64,000 nucleotides of DNA from Stenotrophomonas sp. BIGb0135 (GTDB lineage: Bacteria > Pseudomonadota > Gammaproteobacteria > Xanthomonadales > Xanthomonadaceae), in contig NZ_JANUDX010000001.1 in NCBI RefSeq assembly GCF_024810105.1, forward strand, positions 558,001 through 622,000, in the 5' to 3' direction. A program made the position numbers and the translations under genes. This document shows positions 1 through 8,304 of the stretch, piece after piece. Position 1 is the first letter of the stretch, and each line of letters opens with the position of its first letter. Under the pieces are notes generated by a model, which saw only the letters and a list, made by a program, of their open reading frames with translations, was not told the DNA's origin and did no database searches.

Positions 1-300
1 GACAACCTGCGCGCTGGGCGCCTTCTTGACCTCTTCCTTGTCGGAGGAGAGGCCGCCGGAGAAGATCCAGATGGCCAGCGCACCCAGCGCCAGCACGATC
101 GCCGCCAGGAAGGCGAGCGCCTTGCGGTTCAGGCGCTGGACGTCGTCGGCGCGCAGGTACGGCGACGACTCACCGTCCAGGTCCGGCTCGGCGCCCTGGC
201 TGCGGCGGGTATACGGGTTGGAGTAGTCCGCCGGCGCGGGCGCCGGGGCGCCAGCCGGTACGGGCTCGTGGTCATGCTCGTTGGGAGGAATCTGATTCAC
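1..300 (-). CDS. virB10: VirB10, type IV secretion core complex (partial, N-terminal 100 aa)
   Basis: This is the start of a gene that runs off the left edge of the window. VirB10 spans both membranes and, with VirB7 and VirB9, forms the T4SS core channel. The visible part has a Pro/Ala-rich cytoplasmic head (PAGAPAPAPADYSNPY) and then one hydrophobic helix at about residues 54-73 (ALAFLAAIVLALGALAIWIF), the usual VirB10 layout of short cytoplasmic tail, inner-membrane helix and periplasmic linker. The start is a GTG whose last two bases are shared with the virB9 stop (GTGA), so the two are translationally coupled. The beta-barrel domain lies outside the window. The identity rests on this topology and on the position after virB7-8-9. 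Confidence 0.88.
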   Translation of the reverse strand, partial: MNQIPPNEHDHEPVPAGAPAPAPADYSNPYTRRSQGAEPDLDGESSPYLRADDVQRLNRKALAFLAAIVLALGALAIWIFSGGLSSDKEEVKKAPSAQVV

Positions 301-1073
301 AGCTCCGGCCTCCTGCGCAGGGCGATTGCATTGTCGCCGTGCCGCACGACGAGATAGGCGTAGGTGCCGTGCACCACGATGGTGTCCCCTTCGATGGTCG
401 AGTTGACGATGAACTCCTCGCCCGTCTTGCTGTCACGCGCAAATACCGCGGGGAAATTGCCGCTGGGGAAGCGCGAACGGTCGCCCATGCGAAGGTAGGT
501 GAAGCGACGATCGTCATACACCGAGGCCGGCACCAGCCAGGTCGGCTGACGCTTGCGGTAGGTGTAATCGTAGTTGTAGTAGTAGTCGCGCCCGGGCACC
601 ACGTCGGTGCTCAGCTCGGAGACGGCTTCGTCTTCCTTCTTCTCCTCCTGCGCGGCGAACAGGGTGTCGGCCGGGTAGGTGAAGCGGACCTTGTACTGCA
701 CGCCGGAGGACTTGGCGTCTTCCAGGGCGCGCCAGTTGGTGGCGACCACCTTCAGTTCGAAGATGTAGGAATGGGCCGCGGTACGCACCATCAGATTGGT
801 GTCCACGTCCACATTCTTGGGCTTGAGGTAGAACACGTTCTCGCGCCGGCTGATTTCCCAGCCGCCGCCGAAGCCGCTGCTGTAGTCCAGGATTTCTTCA
901 TGCGGACTCAGCTCGATCTGGGTGGTGATGCCCAGGCCGGTGCGGATGGTGTACACCTTGTCGGCGCCGTATTCGTACTCTTCCACGACCTTGGCCGAGG
1001 CTGGCAGTGCCAGGCCCGCCATCATCAGCAGAGCCAGGCCGCCGCGCAGGAACGCCTGCATCGGGCTACTCAT
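297..1073 (-). CDS. virB9: VirB9, type IV secretion core complex
   Basis: A periplasmic/outer-membrane component of 258 aa, the expected family length. It has a Sec signal peptide (MSSPMQAFLRGGLALLMMAG, cleavage near LPASA). The N-terminal domain includes the family pattern DKVYTIRTGLGITTQIEL. The C-terminal domain, from about residue 170 (YRKRQPTWLVPASVYDD, with TYLRMGDRSRFPSGNFPAVF following), binds VirB7 in the family, and the protein ends with the VVHGTYAYLVVRHGD strand. It overlaps virB8 upstream by 4 bases and virB10 downstream by 4 bases, so virB8-9-10 are coupled. Recognition is by family motifs and gene order. Confidence 0.95.
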   Translation of the reverse strand: MSSPMQAFLRGGLALLMMAGLALPASAKVVEEYEYGADKVYTIRTGLGITTQIELSPHEEILDYSSGFGGGWEISRRENVFYLKPKNVDVDTNLMVRTAAHSYIFELKVVATNWRALEDAKSSGVQYKVRFTYPADTLFAAQEEKKEDEAVSELSTDVVPGRDYYYNYDYTYRKRQPTWLVPASVYDDRRFTYLRMGDRSRFPSGNFPAVFARDSKTGEEFIVNSTIEGDTIVVHGTYAYLVVRHGDNAIALRRRPEL

Positions 1074-2059
1074 CGTACAACTCCCCCTTGTTGACTCTGT
1101 GCGTTCATCTGTTCGGCTGGCATCGGTGGCAATGCGCCGGTATTGGGATCCTGCGCCGGCATCACGCCGGGTGCCGCGCCGGGCACTGCGCCAGGCACCG
1201 CACCGGGCACGCTGCCGGGTGCCGGCACGGCGCCGGGATAAGCCACCTGCGCGGCAGCAGCCGGGTCGGCCTGCATCGGGGCGGCAGCCGCGCCATCGGG
1301 ACGGAACACCGCCGCAGACGGTGCGGTCGGCGTGGGCGCGAAGTCGTTGTCCACGCGGTAGTTGGTGACGCGGAACCCCAGCGGATTGGCCAGGCGGTCT
1401 TCGTCGCTCAGGCGCATGGTCTTGTCGTAGGTGTATTCCATCGTGGCGATCTTGCTGTCCAGCGGCTGGGTACGCCCGTTGCTCTTGTCATACACCGTGC
1501 GCTGGAAGCGGACCGTGGCGCCGGTAGGCACGCGCCCTTCCCCGCCGCCGATCAGCACGATGCTGAGGATGCGGACATTGACCGCGCGCGACGCGCCGTA
1601 CAGCCGGAACGGGCGTTCCGGATTGCTCTCGGCGTGCAGCGCCATGTACGCCGGCGCGACCGCCGGGCCGGCCATGGACAGCGTGGTGCGCCAGTTGCGC
1701 TGGCCGATCAGGCCCGAATCGTAGGACTCGCGCGCCAGGATGAACTGCGCCACGTTGCTCTTGTTGATCGCTTCTTCGGCGGTGACCTCGCGGTCGGCGA
1801 AGTTGCCGGTGAGGCGTGCCACCGACGCGGTGCCGGTGTAGGGATCGGCCATGACCAGGTACGGGACCTTTTCCTTCAACGGCAGGAACAGGAAGTAGCC
1901 GCCGGCCAGCAGCAGCGACATCAGGATGGCCGCCCAGGCGACCATCCAGGCCCGCCGCTCGCTGCGACGCGCGCGCTCGGCCAGGGTGATCTCGAAGTTC
2001 ACGCCCTGGGAGACGGCCCGGTCGATTTCGGGCGAGGTGGTTTTCTTTTTACCGAACAT
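1070..2059 (-). CDS. virB8: VirB8, inner-membrane T4SS assembly protein
   Basis: A bitopic inner-membrane protein of 329 aa that nucleates T4SS assembly. It has a short cytoplasmic tail (MFGKKKTTSPEIDRAVSQG), one transmembrane helix at about residues 40-62 (WMVAWAAILMSLLLAGGYFL) and a periplasmic NTF2-like domain starting PLKEKVPYLVMADPYTG, with the family pattern NWRTTLSMAGP. The family core is about 230-240 aa. Here it is followed by a tail of roughly 80 residues very rich in Pro, Ala and Gly (repeated PGAVPGAVPGA-like units), as is common in xanthomonad VirB8 proteins. It follows virB7 by 14 bases and overlaps virB9 by 4. Confidence 0.94.
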   Translation of the reverse strand: MFGKKKTTSPEIDRAVSQGVNFEITLAERARRSERRAWMVAWAAILMSLLLAGGYFLFLPLKEKVPYLVMADPYTGTASVARLTGNFADREVTAEEAINKSNVAQFILARESYDSGLIGQRNWRTTLSMAGPAVAPAYMALHAESNPERPFRLYGASRAVNVRILSIVLIGGGEGRVPTGATVRFQRTVYDKSNGRTQPLDSKIATMEYTYDKTMRLSDEDRLANPLGFRVTNYRVDNDFAPTPTAPSAAVFRPDGAAAAPMQADPAAAAQVAYPGAVPAPGSVPGAVPGAVPGAAPGVMPAQDPNTGALPPMPAEQMNAQSQQGGVVR

Positions 2060-2073
2060 GCGGGGCGCCTCGA

Positions 2074-2526
2074 CTACTGGTCAGAGGCATCGGCGGCCGA
2101 AGCCCCCGCTGCGGCGGACGCACCAGCGACGCTGACGGTGATGCGTGCGTTGTCGACCGTGACCAGCACGCCCTGCGGGGCATAGGCCGCCGACAACGCC
2201 GCCGCCGCTTCGCCCGCACTGGAGGTGCGGATCTTGGCGACCGGGCCGTACAGCGTGTAGTCGTTGGGGTGCTGGTAGGACAGGGTCAGCCCCGAATCCT
2301 TGGCCCAGCGCGTGACCAGGCCCTTGAGGGTCTTGTCGATCGGCGCGGCCTGGTAGATGTAGGACTGGTTCAAGGGAATGGCGATCGTCGTTTCGGACAT
2401 CCGATTGACCGGCATCCACTTGCCACGCGGCTCGGACGCCGGCGGCGTAGCGCACCCTGCCAGGACGGCGGTCAGAGAGAGTAATGCGACGGCCATCACA
2501 TTTCTATTCGGCTTACTGCAGTTCAC
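2074..2526 (-). CDS. virB7: VirB7-type lipoprotein with N0-like domain
   Basis: An outer-membrane lipoprotein of 150 aa that begins the virB7-8-9-10 operon. The signal peptide ends in a clear lipobox (LTAVLAGC), so residue 25 would be lipidated after cleavage. Canonical VirB7 is only about 40-55 aa. This one continues into a globular domain at about residues 60-135 (IDKTLKGLVTRWAKDSGLTL to GVLVTVDNARITVSV) with the beta-alpha-beta look of the N0 domains of secretins and TonB-dependent receptors. That VirB7-plus-N0 fusion is known from the Xanthomonadaceae bacterial-killing T4SS. The GTG start gives a proper basic n-region; a Met at residue 11 is an alternative but would lose those charges. 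The last 25 residues are Ala/Ser-rich. Confidence 0.9.
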   Translation of the reverse strand: MNCSKPNRNVMAVALLSLTAVLAGCATPPASEPRGKWMPVNRMSETTIAIPLNQSYIYQAAPIDKTLKGLVTRWAKDSGLTLSYQHPNDYTLYGPVAKIRTSSAGEAAAALSAAYAPQGVLVTVDNARITVSVAGASAAAGASAADASDQ

Positions 2527-3073
2527 GAAGTCACCGTAGACATAGTTTTTGTATGCAGCAGATCGCTGCCCGACACTCCCCCCGGGGGGAGCAAGCAGTA
2601 CGTACCACTACTGGATTTCAGTGCGATGTTTGCCGCGTGCAAGCGACGGCAAGGGGCTCCCACACCCCGGAAGAACCTTGGCAGGCCGCGGCCCGCTCTT
2701 CTTTCCCCGTTTGACATCAATCATCTGGAAATTCCTTTTCCGACTACACCATCGACTGCTACACAACGTGGCAATCGCTTCATTCCCCGTGAAGCTGCAC
2801 CAGACCTTCACACGAAATCATACGAGGCGAACACGACCGGGATGTGAAGGATTCTTCTTGTGAAGAATATTTCACGCGGACGAGTCACAGCGTTGATCGA
2901 AATGGCAATATGCCATGCGAACGATTTACGAACAAGCACTGAACACTGTCAGATAATTCTTACAATGTGTGACACGCATCAGAGTCGCCGCGCGTCATTC
3001 CAATCTGGCAACATGCGTCTCCCGCCTAGATGGCCCCCCTGATTTCGACAGGTGCGTAGTGGATCAGACACGG
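2527..3073. promoter_or_regulatory. Divergent control region between virB7 and the virD4 side
   Basis: This 547-base gap holds no convincing gene and is clearly more AT-rich than its surroundings between about 2720 and 2970. It must contain the start sites for both T4SS arms. Visible elements are a perfect 16-bp palindrome CTCCCCCCGGGGGGAG at 2576-2591, which would lie in the virB7 leader RNA; an inverted repeat GTGAA-N6-TTCAC at 2860-2875; a second inverted repeat ATGGCA-ATA-TGCCAT at 2902-2916; and TACAAT at 2961-2966, a plausible rightward -10 without a good -35. No promoter could be fixed confidently for the leftward operon. Confidence 0.6.
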
Positions 3074-3643
3074 ATGGAAGAGTTCGTCACCAATTCCGCA
3101 TTGCTTGCGGGACACCTGACACAGCAATGTGACAAGGCGATTGCCGACCAGAAGCACGCCGCCGCCGAGCTGCGGCAGGCGGCCGCCGACGTTGGGCAGG
3201 GCGTTGCCGCTGGACGCGCGGAGTTGGCGCACAGCGCGCGAAGTGCGGTGCGCGAAGCGCTCTCGCAGGAAATCCCGGCGGCGGTGGAAGCCATCGCCGA
3301 ATCCGGGGATCGCCTGCGCCAGCTGGCCGACCAGCTGCAGCGCGAGCACCTGTCCGCCGCATCGCGGATGCGCGCCCTGGCCTGGAAATCACTGATCGCG
3401 ATCGCACTGGCCTCGGCCGCGATCATCGGCGCCACCGCCTACACCGCATGGAACAACGTGCAGCGTGCGCAACGGGCGCAGGTGGACGCACAGGTGCTCG
3501 AAGCCCTGCAGCAGGTGTCCATCACCTCCTGCGACGGGACGCCGTGCGTGAAGCTGGCCGATGACCAGCGCCGCTGGAGCAAGAACAGCGACTACCTCCT
3601 GGTCGATGGCAGCGGCGCCGCCCCGGCCCCGAAGGCGAAGTAA
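3074..3643 (+). CDS. Coiled-coil single-pass membrane protein, T4SS-linked, unknown function
   Basis: I do not recognise this 189-aa protein with certainty. The first 110 residues are polar, Ala/Gln/Glu-rich and likely coiled coil (ADQKHAAAELRQAAADVGQG; a run ending QLADQLQREHLSAASRMRA). One transmembrane helix follows at about residues 115-135 (SLIAIALASAAIIGATAYTA). A short tail contains two Cys (SCDGTPCVKLADDQ), which could form a disulphide if periplasmic. The ATG at 3074 is preferred over upstream in-frame codons because the extra 35 residues look like translated leader. It lies 93 bases before virD4 on the same strand, which suggests a role with the coupling protein. The layout recalls membrane accessory proteins of plasmid mobilisation systems, but that is only a resemblance. 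Confidence 0.75.
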   Translation: MEEFVTNSALLAGHLTQQCDKAIADQKHAAAELRQAAADVGQGVAAGRAELAHSARSAVREALSQEIPAAVEAIAESGDRLRQLADQLQREHLSAASRMRALAWKSLIAIALASAAIIGATAYTAWNNVQRAQRAQVDAQVLEALQQVSITSCDGTPCVKLADDQRRWSKNSDYLLVDGSGAAPAPKAK

Positions 3644-3654
3644 CGCGGCCCCCC

Positions 3655-3684
3655 CCACGCCGCGCGGGCAACCCGGCGGCGTGG
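3655..3684 (+). other. Strong hairpin in the gap before virD4
   Basis: CCACGCCGC (3655-3663) pairs perfectly with GCGGCGTGG (3676-3684). Inside it CGGG (3665-3668) pairs with CCCG (3672-3675), leaving one bulged G and a CAA loop. The stem therefore runs for 13 pairs. No T-run follows, so it is not a standard terminator. It may attenuate transcription or stabilise mRNA between the membrane-protein gene and virD4. Confidence 0.55.
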
Positions 3685-3736
3685 CATCATTGCCCCCCTC
3701 TGCAAACGCACGCACGTCCGAGTCGAAGGAATCGCC

Positions 3737-5413
3737 TTGAACAATCCCCGTATCCTGATCTCCGCCGTGCTGGCGGTGATCCTGGCCATCGCGGCACTCT
3801 ACCTTTCTGGTCTGCTCACCCTGCTGTTCCTCGGGCTGGATACCGGCGCGACCAAGTTCGGCACGTACTACCAGTACGTCAAGAACCTCAACCACCCCCA
3901 GGTGATGCCCTACGCGGGGCGCATCAAGGCCGCTGGCGCCATCTCGGCCGTGCTGATGTTCGCCGGCTGGCTGGCCGTCACGGTGATGATGTTCAAGCTG
4001 CGCAGCCACAGCAACATCCACGGCAAGGCGCGCTTCGCCGGGATGATGGACCTGGCCAGCAAGGGCTTCTTCAAGCAGAAGGACGACGGCATCGTGCTGG
4101 GCCAGATGAACGGCAAGCTGCTGCGCCTTACCGGGCAGCAGTTCGTCATCCTGGCCGCGCCGACGCGCTCGGGCAAGGGCGTGGGCGTGGTCATCCCCAA
4201 CCTGCTGGACTACCGCGAATCGGCGGTGGTGCTGGACATCAAGCAGGAGAACTTCGACCTGACCTCCGGCTGGCGCCAGTCGATCGGGCATGAGATCTAC
4301 CTGTTCAACCCGTTTGCCGAAGACCGCCGCTCGCATCGCTGGAACGCGCTGACCTACGTGTCCAACGACCCCGCGTTCCGCGTGTCCGACCTGCAGGCGA
4401 TCGGCGCGATGCTGTACCCCGATGGCGATGACAAGGACAAGTTCTGGACCGGCCAGGCCCGCAACGCCTTCCTTGCCTTCACCCTGTATCTGTTCGAGCA
4501 GGCCGAGTCCCTGCCCGGCTCGCCCAAGCCGACCCTGGGCCAGGTGCTGCGCCTGTCCTCCGGCGACGGCACCGAGCTCAAGCCGTACCTGCAGAAGATG
4601 GCCGAGGCGCCGTTCCTCAGCGCGCAGGCGCGCACCGCCTTCGCCGGCCTGCTGTCGCAGGCGGACGTGACCTTCGCCTCGATCATCGGTTCGTTCCGCG
4701 AGCCGCTCAACCCGTGGTTGAACCCGGTGCTGGACGCGGCCACCAGTGGCGATGATTTCCGCCTTGACGACGTGCGCCGCAAGCGCATGACCATCTACGT
4801 GGGCATCCAGCCGAACAAGCTGGCCGAGAGCCGCCTGATCGTGAACCTGTTCTTCAGCCAGCTGATCAACGTCAACACCAAGACGCTGCCCCAGAACGAC
4901 AAGGCGCTCAAGCACCAGTGCCTGCTGCTGATGGACGAATTCACCTCGATCGGCCGCGTGGACATCATCTCCAAGGCGGTCTCGTACATGGCCGGCTACA
5001 ACATCCGCCTGCTGCCGATCATCCAGTCGATGGCGCAGCTGGATGCGGTGTATGGCAAGGAACTGTCGCGCACGATCATCACCAACCACGCGCTGCAGAT
5101 CATCTACGCGCCGCGCGAACAGCAGGATGCGAACGACTATTCCGAGATGCTGGGCTATACGACGGTCCAGCGCCGTTCGCGCACGCGCTCGCATGGGCCG
5201 TCCAGCTCCGTGTCGGACAACGAGGTCCTGGAGCGGCGCGCGCTGATGCTCCCGCAGGAGCTCAAGGCGATGGGGCCGGACAAGGAAATCGTGCTGTACG
5301 AAGGCCTGCCGCACCCGGTGCTGTGCGCCAAGATCAAGTATTACAAGGACAGCTACTTCACCAAGCGCCTGCTGGAAAAGGCCGAGGTGAAGCCGCTCAC
5401 CCTGCAGCACTGA
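3737..5413 (+). CDS. virD4: VirD4, T4SS coupling ATPase
   Basis: The hexameric inner-membrane ATPase that recruits substrates to the T4SS (558 aa). Two N-terminal transmembrane helices (residues about 5-32 and 62-85) precede the cytoplasmic domain. Walker A is seen as APTRSGKGVG near residue 140 and Walker B as CLLLMDEF near residue 400; the all-alpha domain lies between them. The start is TTG, fixed by an AAGGA ribosome site at 3726-3730 six bases upstream; no ATG fits. In the xanthomonad system VirD4 recognises the C-terminal XVIPCD signal of antibacterial effectors. No effector with that signal is visible nearby. Confidence 0.95.
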   Translation: MNNPRILISAVLAVILAIAALYLSGLLTLLFLGLDTGATKFGTYYQYVKNLNHPQVMPYAGRIKAAGAISAVLMFAGWLAVTVMMFKLRSHSNIHGKARFAGMMDLASKGFFKQKDDGIVLGQMNGKLLRLTGQQFVILAAPTRSGKGVGVVIPNLLDYRESAVVLDIKQENFDLTSGWRQSIGHEIYLFNPFAEDRRSHRWNALTYVSNDPAFRVSDLQAIGAMLYPDGDDKDKFWTGQARNAFLAFTLYLFEQAESLPGSPKPTLGQVLRLSSGDGTELKPYLQKMAEAPFLSAQARTAFAGLLSQADVTFASIIGSFREPLNPWLNPVLDAATSGDDFRLDDVRRKRMTIYVGIQPNKLAESRLIVNLFFSQLINVNTKTLPQNDKALKHQCLLLMDEFTSIGRVDIISKAVSYMAGYNIRLLPIIQSMAQLDAVYGKELSRTIITNHALQIIYAPREQQDANDYSEMLGYTTVQRRSRTRSHGPSSSVSDNEVLERRALMLPQELKAMGPDKEIVLYEGLPHPVLCAKIKYYKDSYFTKRLLEKAEVKPLTLQH

Positions 5414-5432
5414 GGCCACGAGCCCACCCGCC

Positions 5433-6548
5433 ATGCGCCGCCACGCCGCCCTCACCTTCGCATGTTGCCTGGGCCTGGGCGCACTGGCGGCCAGCGCCGC
5501 CGCCCACGATGCGCCGGTGGCAAGCAACGCGGCCGCTACGGCGCGCACGGAAAACGGCGTGCTGCAGGGGGCGCCGTGGCGCATCGATCTGCCGGCGCAC
5601 TGGAACGGCGAGGTGGTGATGCTCGCGCATGGCTTCGAGCCGGCAGGCACACCACGCCCTGCCGATTGGCCGGCCAACCCGTCGACCGCCACCCTGCTCA
5701 AGGCGGGTTTCGCGGTGGCCCAAAGCGGCTATGCCAGCCAAGGCTGGGCCGTGGCCGATGCGATCGCCGACACCGAACGCCTGCGCGCGCATTTCATCGC
5801 CACCCAGCCGACCACGCGCCGGACCTGGGTGCTGGGGTTCTCGATGGGCGGCGCGGTGGCCATCGCCACGCTGGAGCGTTATCCGCAGCACTACGCGGGC
5901 GGCGCCTCGCTGTGCGGGGCCAACCTCCCCGGCGAGGTGCTGGCCAGCGAGACGCTGACCACCCTGCTCGCCTTCGATCATTTCTTCCCGCGCGCACGCG
6001 GGCTGCCCGCGGCGGGGCTGGCCTCGCCGGCCGCTGCCTCGATCCCGCAGGCCGACCTGTACCCGGCCATCGCCGGCGCGCTGCAGGCCCAGCCAACGGT
6101 GGCGGCACGGCTGGCCACGCGGCTGCAGGTCACCGCCGAGCAGTTGCCCGGCACGATCAGCCTGCATGCCCTGGTGCTGCACGACCTGGTCAAGCGCAGC
6201 GGCGGCATGCCGGTCGGCAACCGCGACACGGTGTATGCAGGATTCGGCGATGACGCGGCATTCAATGCCGAGGTGCGCCGGCTGGATGCCGACCCCGCCG
6301 CGCAGGCGACGCTGCGGCGCGAACTGGGGCTGACCGGCGCGCTGTCGCGGCCGCTGGTGATCCAGTACAACCGCGACGATCCGACCATCAACCCGCGCTT
6401 CGAACCGGTCTATCCCGCCCTGGCGGCCAAGGCGGGCGCCGATCCGCTGCCGACGGTGCTGGCCCGTGCCGGCGAAGGCCATTGCGGCTTCTCCGACGAC
6501 GAGGTGCTGGGCGCGATCCTGGTGCAGTCGACGGTGACGCAGCCCTGA
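5433..6548 (+). CDS. Secreted alpha/beta hydrolase
   Basis: A 371-aa protein with a Sec signal peptide (MRRHAALTFACCLGLGALAA, cleavage near ASAAA) and an alpha/beta-hydrolase fold. The nucleophile elbow is GFSMGG near residue 135, the acid is probably the Asp in QYNRDDPTINP near residue 312, and the catalytic His is in GEGHCGFSDDE near residue 347. An oxyanion HG motif (LAHGFEP) is seen near residue 70. The substrate cannot be read from the sequence: an esterase or peptidase-like hydrolase of the cell envelope fits. It begins 19 bases after virD4 and may be co-transcribed, but whether it belongs to the T4SS is unknown. Confidence 0.8.
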   Translation: MRRHAALTFACCLGLGALAASAAAHDAPVASNAAATARTENGVLQGAPWRIDLPAHWNGEVVMLAHGFEPAGTPRPADWPANPSTATLLKAGFAVAQSGYASQGWAVADAIADTERLRAHFIATQPTTRRTWVLGFSMGGAVAIATLERYPQHYAGGASLCGANLPGEVLASETLTTLLAFDHFFPRARGLPAAGLASPAAASIPQADLYPAIAGALQAQPTVAARLATRLQVTAEQLPGTISLHALVLHDLVKRSGGMPVGNRDTVYAGFGDDAAFNAEVRRLDADPAAQATLRRELGLTGALSRPLVIQYNRDDPTINPRFEPVYPALAAKAGADPLPTVLARAGEGHCGFSDDEVLGAILVQSTVTQP

Positions 6549-6584
6549 CCGGAAGGTCCCGCGCGGCGCTGGCCGGGCAATACC

Positions 6585-7172
6585 TCAGCGCGTGACGGCG
6601 GCCGGCGCACCGGCCTCGGGCTGCGCGGCATCGGCCGCATACTTGCGCTCGATGGCCGCCTCGCGGTCCCGACGCTGGTCGGCGCACCGTTCGCGGGCCT
6701 GGGTGAGGCTGCTTTCGGCGGTCTGGCGCTCCATGCTGATCGACTGCTGCAGGCTGGCCAGCTGGGTACGCACTCCGGACTCATAGGTGGCATTGGCCAG
6801 GTTGTCGCGCGGCGCGGCCAGTTGCTGGTTGAGCTCGCCCACCTGGCGCTGGTAGCCGGCGATGCGGCTGTCCACCGGGCCGAAGATGCTCGCCCGCGCC
6901 GAGGCCACGCAGTTGCGTTCGGCGATGGACGCATCGGACAGGTCGGTGGAGCGGAACACCGCCGTACGCGTGGCGACCTCGGCGGACGAGCGCGTCGCGC
7001 CGCGGTTGGAGCGCACGTTGACCTCTTTCGCGCCGGCGCCGCAGGGGTTCTGCGCATAGACAGTCTCGCCGTTGCTGCCGGTGCACCGGTACACCTGGGC
7101 GTGGACCTGGCCAGCGGTGCCGGCCGCCAGGCACCCCAGGGCCATCGCCAGCCCGATTCGTCGTGCGTACAT
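6585..7172 (-). CDS. DUF4124-type periplasmic protein
   Basis: A 195-aa exported protein with a Sec signal peptide (MYARRIGLAMALGCLAAGTA, cleavage near VHA-QVYRC). Right after cleavage comes the short DUF4124 signature, QVYRCTGSNGETVYAQNPCG, a small beta-rich module common in gammaproteobacterial envelope proteins. The rest is mostly helical and charged, probably coiled coil (QVGELNQQLAAPRDNL; SLTQARERCADQRRDREAAI). Function is unknown for the family. It converges on the alpha/beta hydrolase with a 36-base gap. Confidence 0.75.
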   Translation of the reverse strand: MYARRIGLAMALGCLAAGTAGQVHAQVYRCTGSNGETVYAQNPCGAGAKEVNVRSNRGATRSSAEVATRTAVFRSTDLSDASIAERNCVASARASIFGPVDSRIAGYQRQVGELNQQLAAPRDNLANATYESGVRTQLASLQQSISMERQTAESSLTQARERCADQRRDREAAIERKYAADAAQPEAGAPAAVTR

Positions 7173-7354
7173 GGAGGTACTCCGTTACGTCCCGTGATGG
7201 CCCATTCTTGCCCGAGCAACGCCGGGGATGCCAGTGTCCCGGGGGCGACGGAGCGAGCGGAGCCTGGGGCGCGCCCATCGGCCCGCAGCCGCCCACGCGG
7301 CGATGGGCACCGATGGGGCTACCATGTGGCGCCCCGGTACTGCAGTGGTTAGAG

Positions 7355-8272
7355 ATGAGCGGTGACATCAAGATGCGCAGGGCGATCGGCTCGCACGGCA
7401 CCGTGCACGGCGTCGACGGCCTGCAGCAGCGCCACGACGCCGCCCAGACCCTGCCGGCGCTGTTCTGCGACAGCACCGGCTGCGCCGCACCGCTGATCTT
7501 CGTGCCGGCGCGGCCGCGCCCGAAGACGGATCCGGCGTACCCGGCCCCGATGCCCGGTTACTTCGCCCTGGACAAGGGCGCGGCGCACGTAACGGGGTGC
7601 CGTTACAACGTGGCCGGGCACCTGGCCGAAGTGCTCGATGCCGCTGCGGCCAGCGACCCGGCATTCGTGCAGCGGCTGGACGATGGCCGCCACGAACTGC
7701 GCCTGCTCGCGCTGCACCAGGGCCTGAAACGGGGCGGCGGCGCGCTGCCGGAGCAGCAGATGCGCCTCCTGTCCACGCTGTTGGTGCTGCGCGCGATGTG
7801 TGGCAACGACGCACTGCTGGCCGACCGCGTGGTGCTGCGGCTGGGCAAGAAGAAGCTGGCCTGGGACGCGTTCTTCCATGACCCGGCGCGCTACGACGAG
7901 GCCTGGGCACGGCTGGATGCGGCCAGCAACGAGGTGCCCATGGCCCTGCTCGGCACGGTGCGATCACACCGCTCGCCGCCTCCGGGCACGGGCGCTGGCG
8001 CTACCTATCTGAACTGCGCGCCGAAATACCAGAAGACCGGGGTGATGGATCGCCGGGAGTTCTACGAGGTCAGCGTGGGTCACGATGATGCCGCGTGGCT
8101 GCAGCGCTTCCCGGTGGGCGCGGAGATCGTGATGTTCGGGCTGTGGCGGCAGGGCAACAGCCACACGTCCACCCGGCCGCACCCCACCGACCCCCGACGC
8201 AGCATCACCAACGTGACCCACAAGCTGGCGCTGCGACCGGGTTCGCCGGGCCAACTGGCCGTGGTCGCCTGA
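7355..8272 (+). CDS. Unknown protein with Cys/His cluster, 305 aa
   Basis: No family could be named. The N-terminal third has C-x4-C (FCDSTGCAAPL) followed about 35 residues later by H-x3-C (GAAHVTGCRYN), a spacing that could bind one zinc. The middle is helical and Leu-rich. The C-terminal third (residues about 205-300) is beta-rich with conserved-looking patterns (YLNCAPKYQKTGVMDRREF; EIVMFGLWRQGN). No signal peptide or membrane segment is seen, so it is probably cytoplasmic. The ATG at 7355 is chosen because the 64 upstream in-frame codons look non-coding, but no good ribosome site marks it. It stands alone between DUF4124 and lhr and looks like an accessory gene. Confidence 0.6.
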   Translation: MSGDIKMRRAIGSHGTVHGVDGLQQRHDAAQTLPALFCDSTGCAAPLIFVPARPRPKTDPAYPAPMPGYFALDKGAAHVTGCRYNVAGHLAEVLDAAAASDPAFVQRLDDGRHELRLLALHQGLKRGGGALPEQQMRLLSTLLVLRAMCGNDALLADRVVLRLGKKKLAWDAFFHDPARYDEAWARLDAASNEVPMALLGTVRSHRSPPPGTGAGATYLNCAPKYQKTGVMDRREFYEVSVGHDDAAWLQRFPVGAEIVMFGLWRQGNSHTSTRPHPTDPRRSITNVTHKLALRPGSPGQLAVVA

Positions 8273-8304
8273 GCAGGCAGGACGGTGTGTGGACGCGCGC
8301 CGCT

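Noticed and set aside
2523-2720. 65-codon upstream frame ending on the virB7 start codon
   Set aside because: Could be translationally coupled to virB7, but it has no ribosome site and an Arg/Gly-rich translation typical of leader sequence.
3389-5701. 770-codon open frame antisense to virD4
   Set aside because: Shadow caused by GC-rich third positions; no domains, and virD4 on the other strand is unambiguous.
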